From NCBI GenBank assembly GCA_003170875.1, contig PMYJ01000054.1, positions 1-8,224 of the forward strand: a DNA stretch of 8,224 nucleotides, written 5' to 3'. Below are positions 5,604 to 8,224 of the stretch, piece after piece. Within the stretch, counting starts at the first letter, position 1. The number at the start of each line of letters is the position of its first letter. The notes beneath the pieces are model-generated. The model was not told the origin of the DNA. It did no database searches and worked only from the letters and a program-made list of their open reading frames with translations. Position numbers and translations under genes: made by a program. The DNA is from Candidatus Dormiibacterota bacterium. GTDB taxonomy: Bacteria > Chloroflexota > Dormibacteria > Aeolococcales > Aeolococcaceae.

Positions 5604-6250
5604 TCCGCGTCGCGATCCGATGCGCGACGGCGCATACCCGACGCCCCACCGCGCCGCTCCCACTCACGGAAGCGCGCGACGATGAGCGGCTCCGCCTCCG
5701 CCCAGTTGCGGGCACGGTCCCCGACGGGCACGTCCAGATGCCGGTTGGCCGCGTGGCTGAAGACGATGACGTCCCGTTGTTCGCGCAGCAGCGCCTCGAT
5801 GTTGTGCGGACCGTCCTCGAGGTAGAGGTCGGCGTTGACGGCGCCCTTCTCCCCCATGAAGCAGAGGTCCCAGTAGGGGATGCCGTGACGGTCCAGCCAC
5901 TCGACGGTCTGACCCACCGCGATCCGGTGGAAGTGCTCGATGACCAGGCGGTGGGTGATGATCCGGATCCGGATGCCGAGGTTGGAGAGGCGGCGGAGGG
6001 CCGGGCCGGCGCCGGCGATCATCCCCATGTCGAGGTAGAGGTTGCGCTCCACCACCGCGAAGCGGTGCACCTTGTGGAACTCACCGGGCTCGATGCCCCA
6101 TTCGGTCATCTCCCAGCCGACGTCGGCGGGGAGCGACTCCAGGTCCCGGCCGAGCCACTCCGCGATCACAGTGCGCATGAAGGGGTAGTAATCGGCGCAG
6201 ACGCCGTCCAGGTCCACGCCGAGGACGAACTGCCGCGGGCCGTCGGTCAC
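5600..6250 (-). CDS. NT5C-type 5'-nucleotidase, HAD superfamily
   Basis: The 216-residue product matches the 5'(3')-deoxyribonucleotidase-like (NT5C) family of HAD phosphatases, which remove phosphate from (deoxy)nucleoside monophosphates in the cytoplasm. HAD motif I is VDLDGVCADY, with nucleophile Asp13 and acid/base Asp15. Motif II is the Thr99 of IITHR, the motif III lysine is Lys135 in MGEKGAVNADLY, and motif IV is YLEDGPHN (143-150). The frame is open far upstream, through the membrane gene in another frame. I chose GTG 6250 because it lies 32 bases after the previous stop and 7 codons before the first conserved strand; no convincing ribosome binding site is visible. The stop overlaps the polymerase start by the GTGA arrangement, so translation of the two is likely coupled. 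Its substrate is not proven, and related proteins also act on other phosphomonoesters. Confidence 0.83.
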   Translation of the reverse strand: MTDGPRQFVLGVDLDGVCADYYPFMRTVIAEWLGRDLESLPADVGWEMTEWGIEPGEFHKVHRFAVVERNLYLDMGMIAGAGPALRRLSNLGIRIRIITHRLVIEHFHRIAVGQTVEWLDRHGIPYWDLCFMGEKGAVNADLYLEDGPHNIEALLREQRDVIVFSHAANRHLDVPVGDRARNWAEAEPLIVARFREWERRGGASGMRRRASDRDAE

Positions 6251-6282
6251 GGGGGAGATTGTGGCCGAATCGGGGGGGCCCG

Positions 6283-7056
6283 TCACCTCGCGGAACCCGA
6301 ACCCGTCCGTGCCTGGCGAGCCCCGGTCACCACGGAGACGAGCACGACCAGGACCACCATCCCGATCACGATCGGGAGGCTGTAGGCGGAGAGGGATTTG
6401 GCGACGTCCTCGGCCGGCTTGCCGATGAAGTAGCCGAGGGCCTCGATCTCCGCGATGAACGCCAGCTCGCCGGCGGCGTCCAGGAGGATGAACTGCCAGA
6501 AGGGCATCCGACGGGTCTCTCCCGCCAGGAAGTAGAAGACGGCGTTGGGCAACCAGATCACCGGGGCGAGGAAGACCGCCCAGCCTGCCCAGCGGGCAAA
6601 GATCCGCTCCCCCCGGGCCAGCCGCCGATCCCACCTGGGGTCGTTGCGGCCGAGGAAGTCGATCAGGGCTCGGCCGTAGCGGCGACCTCCGTAGAAGAAG
6701 CAGGGGTCCGTGCACATGGTGATCGGGAGCGGCGCGAGCAGCGCCACCCAGATGCTGAGCCCTGAGGTGCGGACTGCGGCACCGGTCAGGATCATCGACG
6801 CCGTGGAACCCCGGAGCAGCGCCGCCTTCACCGGCTGGTTGTGCAGGATCAGCCAGGTGCCGAGGGGAATCCCCACGTAGTAGTAGATCGAGCTGGCCAC
6901 CAGCGGCCCGACGATCAGGACGTCCAGCCATCCCCAGCGTCCCGCCATGAGACGCTGGCGCGGAGGCAGAGCGGCCGTCTCGGCCGGGGACCGACCCGCT
7001 CCCGTGAGCGGCGAGTCGGCGGGATCGTGGGCCGGGAGGGCCGGCTCAGAGGTCAC
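6283..7056 (-). CDS. DedA/VTT-like integral membrane protein
   Basis: The 257-residue product has a Pro-rich hydrophilic N-terminus (1-45) and then hydrophobic segments at about 46-70, 86-113, 156-178, 188-212 and 226-244. Between them lies a basic loop, DPCFFYGGRRYGRALIDFLG (117-136), followed by AGWAVFLAPVIWLPNAVFYFLAG and MPFWQFILLDAAGE. That order, with a GRRYGR loop, an FLAP-x-x-P-N helix and an MPFWxF-LLD block, resembles DedA/VTT (SNARE-associated) proteins, some of which are lipid flippases or affect membrane potential. The match is by motif order only, so it may be a divergent relative. The start is uncertain: GTG 7056 leaves a 45-base gap after the EamA stop, while ATG 6948 (221 residues) begins just before the first helix; neither has a clear ribosome binding site. 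It sits in the same-strand run with the nucleotidase and polymerase. Confidence 0.7.
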   Translation of the reverse strand: MTSEPALPAHDPADSPLTGAGRSPAETAALPPRQRLMAGRWGWLDVLIVGPLVASSIYYYVGIPLGTWLILHNQPVKAALLRGSTASMILTGAAVRTSGLSIWVALLAPLPITMCTDPCFFYGGRRYGRALIDFLGRNDPRWDRRLARGERIFARWAGWAVFLAPVIWLPNAVFYFLAGETRRMPFWQFILLDAAGELAFIAEIEALGYFIGKPAEDVAKSLSAYSLPIVIGMVVLVVLVSVVTGARQARTGSGSAR

Positions 7057-7101
7057 CCGGCCATTGTGCCCATCGGGCGAGACCGGAGCGGTCCCCCGAG
7101 G

Positions 7102-8052
7102 TCAGGCCACCTCCGGCTGGCCGCCCTCCATGCAGCTGACCTCGGGGGCGGACGCCGAGGAGCGGCGTCCCCCCGCCAGCAGGACGGCCACGGCGATCAC
7201 GATGAGCGCCCCTGCCACCAGGGTCGTGGCGGTGACGCTCTCACCGAGGAACCCCCACCCGAGGACCACCGCCACGAGCGGGTTGACGTACGCGTAGCTG
7301 GACGCCGCCTGGGGCGAGACCTTCCGGTTCAGGTACACGTAAGCGCTGTAGCCGATGATGGAGCCGGCGATCACCAGGTAGAAGAAGGCGGCCACTGAGA
7401 GGCCTGTGATCGCCGCCGGGTGGACCTGGCCCCACTCGCCGAGAACCGAGGCGATGAGGCAGAGCGCTGCCCCTCCGCAGAGCATCTCCATCGAGGTGGC
7501 GAGCAGCGGCCGGCGCGGCATGCTCGCGCCCCGGGCGTAGATCGACCCCACCGCCCAGGAGACCGGAGAGATCAGCGTGAAGAGGAGCCAGATGGGTGCG
7601 GCGGAGCCAACACTGCCGGGCCGGAGCATCAGGCCGACCCCGACGAGGCCGACGACCAGCCCCGCTGCGCCCAGCCGGCTCACCCTCTGGAGACCGCGGA
7701 AGTGGGCGAGGACGACCATCCAGAGCGGCACGGTGGCGACCAGCATCGCGACCACCCCGGAGGAGACGTGCAGCTCTGCGAGGGTGAGCACCCCGTTGCC
7801 GCCGGCGACCAGGAGCACGCCGATGATGAGGGCCGAGCGCCAATGGCCAGGAGTCAGCCGGTCCTCCCGGTCACCGGTGAGGAGGGCGATGGGGAAGAGG
7901 AGCGCGCCCGCGATGAGGAACCGGACCCCAGCCATGGCGAGCGGAGGGACTGTGTCGATCGCCAGCCGGATCGCGAGATAGGTGGACCCCCAGATCAGGT
8001 AGACGGCTGCGAAGGCGGCGACGAGCAGGGGCGCGGGGCGGGCTCGGGTCAC
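7102..8052 (-). CDS. EamA-family (DMT) transporter, YedA-like
   Basis: The 316-residue product is an inner-membrane drug/metabolite transporter with two EamA repeats and about ten hydrophobic helices. Diagnostic stretches are VYLIWGSTYLAIRLAIDTVP near the N-terminus, MAGVRFLIAGALL, SGVVAMLVATVPLWMV in the first repeat, and SYAYVNPLVAVVLGWGFLGE in the second. These are typical of the YedA-like branch, whose substrates are usually small metabolites; the substrate here cannot be predicted. GTG 8052 is the start: it falls four bases after the upstream stop and eight to ten residues before the first helix. The frame is open to 8187, but that part is out of phase with the upstream gene and lacks similarity. 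The tight spacing suggests it is cotranscribed with the oxidase-family gene upstream. Confidence 0.9.
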   Translation of the reverse strand: MTRARPAPLLVAAFAAVYLIWGSTYLAIRLAIDTVPPLAMAGVRFLIAGALLFPIALLTGDREDRLTPGHWRSALIIGVLLVAGGNGVLTLAELHVSSGVVAMLVATVPLWMVVLAHFRGLQRVSRLGAAGLVVGLVGVGLMLRPGSVGSAAPIWLLFTLISPVSWAVGSIYARGASMPRRPLLATSMEMLCGGAALCLIASVLGEWGQVHPAAITGLSVAAFFYLVIAGSIIGYSAYVYLNRKVSPQAASSYAYVNPLVAVVLGWGFLGESVTATTLVAGALIVIAVAVLLAGGRRSSASAPEVSCMEGGQPEVA

Positions 8053-8056
8053 CCCG

Positions 8057-8224
8057 TCACGCGCCGGCGGGGGTGGGGCCAGGGAACCTCCGCAGGACCT
8101 CGGCGACACTCGGGGGCTCGTCGATGCCCTCGACCAGATCGGGGTCCGGACGGGGGGCTCCGGCGACCAGCCGGAGGGGCACCTCACCCGCCCAGACGGG
8201 GAGGTCGCGGTCGGAGACCGGGTC
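8057..8224 (-). CDS. Pyridoxamine 5'-phosphate oxidase-family protein, C-terminal fragment
   Basis: The last 55 residues of a gene that enters from beyond the window end at TGA (8059-8057). The block LPVWAGEVPLRLVAGAPRPD followed by a short GI-xx-P-x-V tail matches the C-terminus of flavin-binding, split-barrel proteins of the pyridoxamine 5'-phosphate oxidase family (VWAGVLPLRL pattern). The flavin-binding part lies outside the window, so cofactor (FMN or F420) and substrate cannot be judged. Its stop is four bases before the EamA start, pointing to a shared transcript. Confidence 0.75.
   Translation of the reverse strand, partial: DPVSDRDLPVWAGEVPLRLVAGAPRPDPDLVEGIDEPPSVAEVLRRFPGPTPAGA

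Noticed and set aside
4665..5825. 386-residue plus-strand open frame opposite the polymerase gene
   Set aside because: No domain is recognisable and it is antisense to a polymerase with all its catalytic motifs; typical of high-GC shadow frames.
5600..6931. A 443-residue protein extending the nucleotidase far upstream
   Set aside because: The extra N-terminal part is an out-of-frame reading of the DedA-like gene and has no family match; the HAD domain starts just after GTG 6250.
7241..7843. 200-residue minus-strand open frame inside the EamA gene, and the 185-residue plus-strand frame at 6841-7398
   Set aside because: Both are alternate-frame shadows of transporters with clear membrane-helix patterns in the chosen frames.

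Overview
This is high-GC DNA with dense, mostly chromosomal-looking genes. An ATP-dependent DNA ligase of the LigC type, a stand-alone Prim-PolC-type polymerase, a SnoaL-fused ECF sigma factor and a BON-domain membrane-anchored protein together suggest an actinobacterium or a related soil lineage such as Dormibacterota. That placement is inference from gene content only. I see no tRNA, rRNA, CRISPR array, insertion sequence or phage gene.

Left part (1-1690, plus strand). The first 750 bases look decayed. A cupin-like remnant ends at 275, and a DoxX-family membrane protein gene (320-753) is broken by a one-base frameshift near 475. A BON-domain protein with an N-terminal membrane anchor (916-1335) follows, then a small unrecognised ORF (1367-1642).

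Middle (1691-4522). ligC (1691-2719, plus) converges on a SigJ/ECF41-like sigma factor gene (2734-3618, minus) with only 14 bases between them. The sigma gene is divergent from an NmrA-like NAD(P)-binding protein gene (3713-4522, plus). Their 94-bp intergenic region carries two face-to-face copies of an ECF41-like promoter, NGTCACA-N16-NGTC, one per strand. This suggests an autoregulated sigma/target pair.

Right part (4605-8224, all minus strand). In transcription order the genes are: the C-terminus of a pyridoxamine-phosphate-oxidase-family protein (cut by the window edge), an EamA drug/metabolite transporter, a DedA-like membrane protein, an NT5C-type 5'-nucleotidase of the HAD superfamily, and the Prim-PolC-type polymerase. 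The last two overlap as GTGA, so they are probably translationally coupled.

Functional reading. LigC and Prim-PolC are neighbours in mycobacteria, where they act in gap filling and sealing. Here the same pair flanks the sigma/oxidoreductase module and the two genes point towards each other. The DoxX frameshift and the cupin remnant could be true decay or local sequence error. Nothing here is clearly a new system. The most testable points are the paired promoter architecture and the nucleotidase-polymerase coupling.
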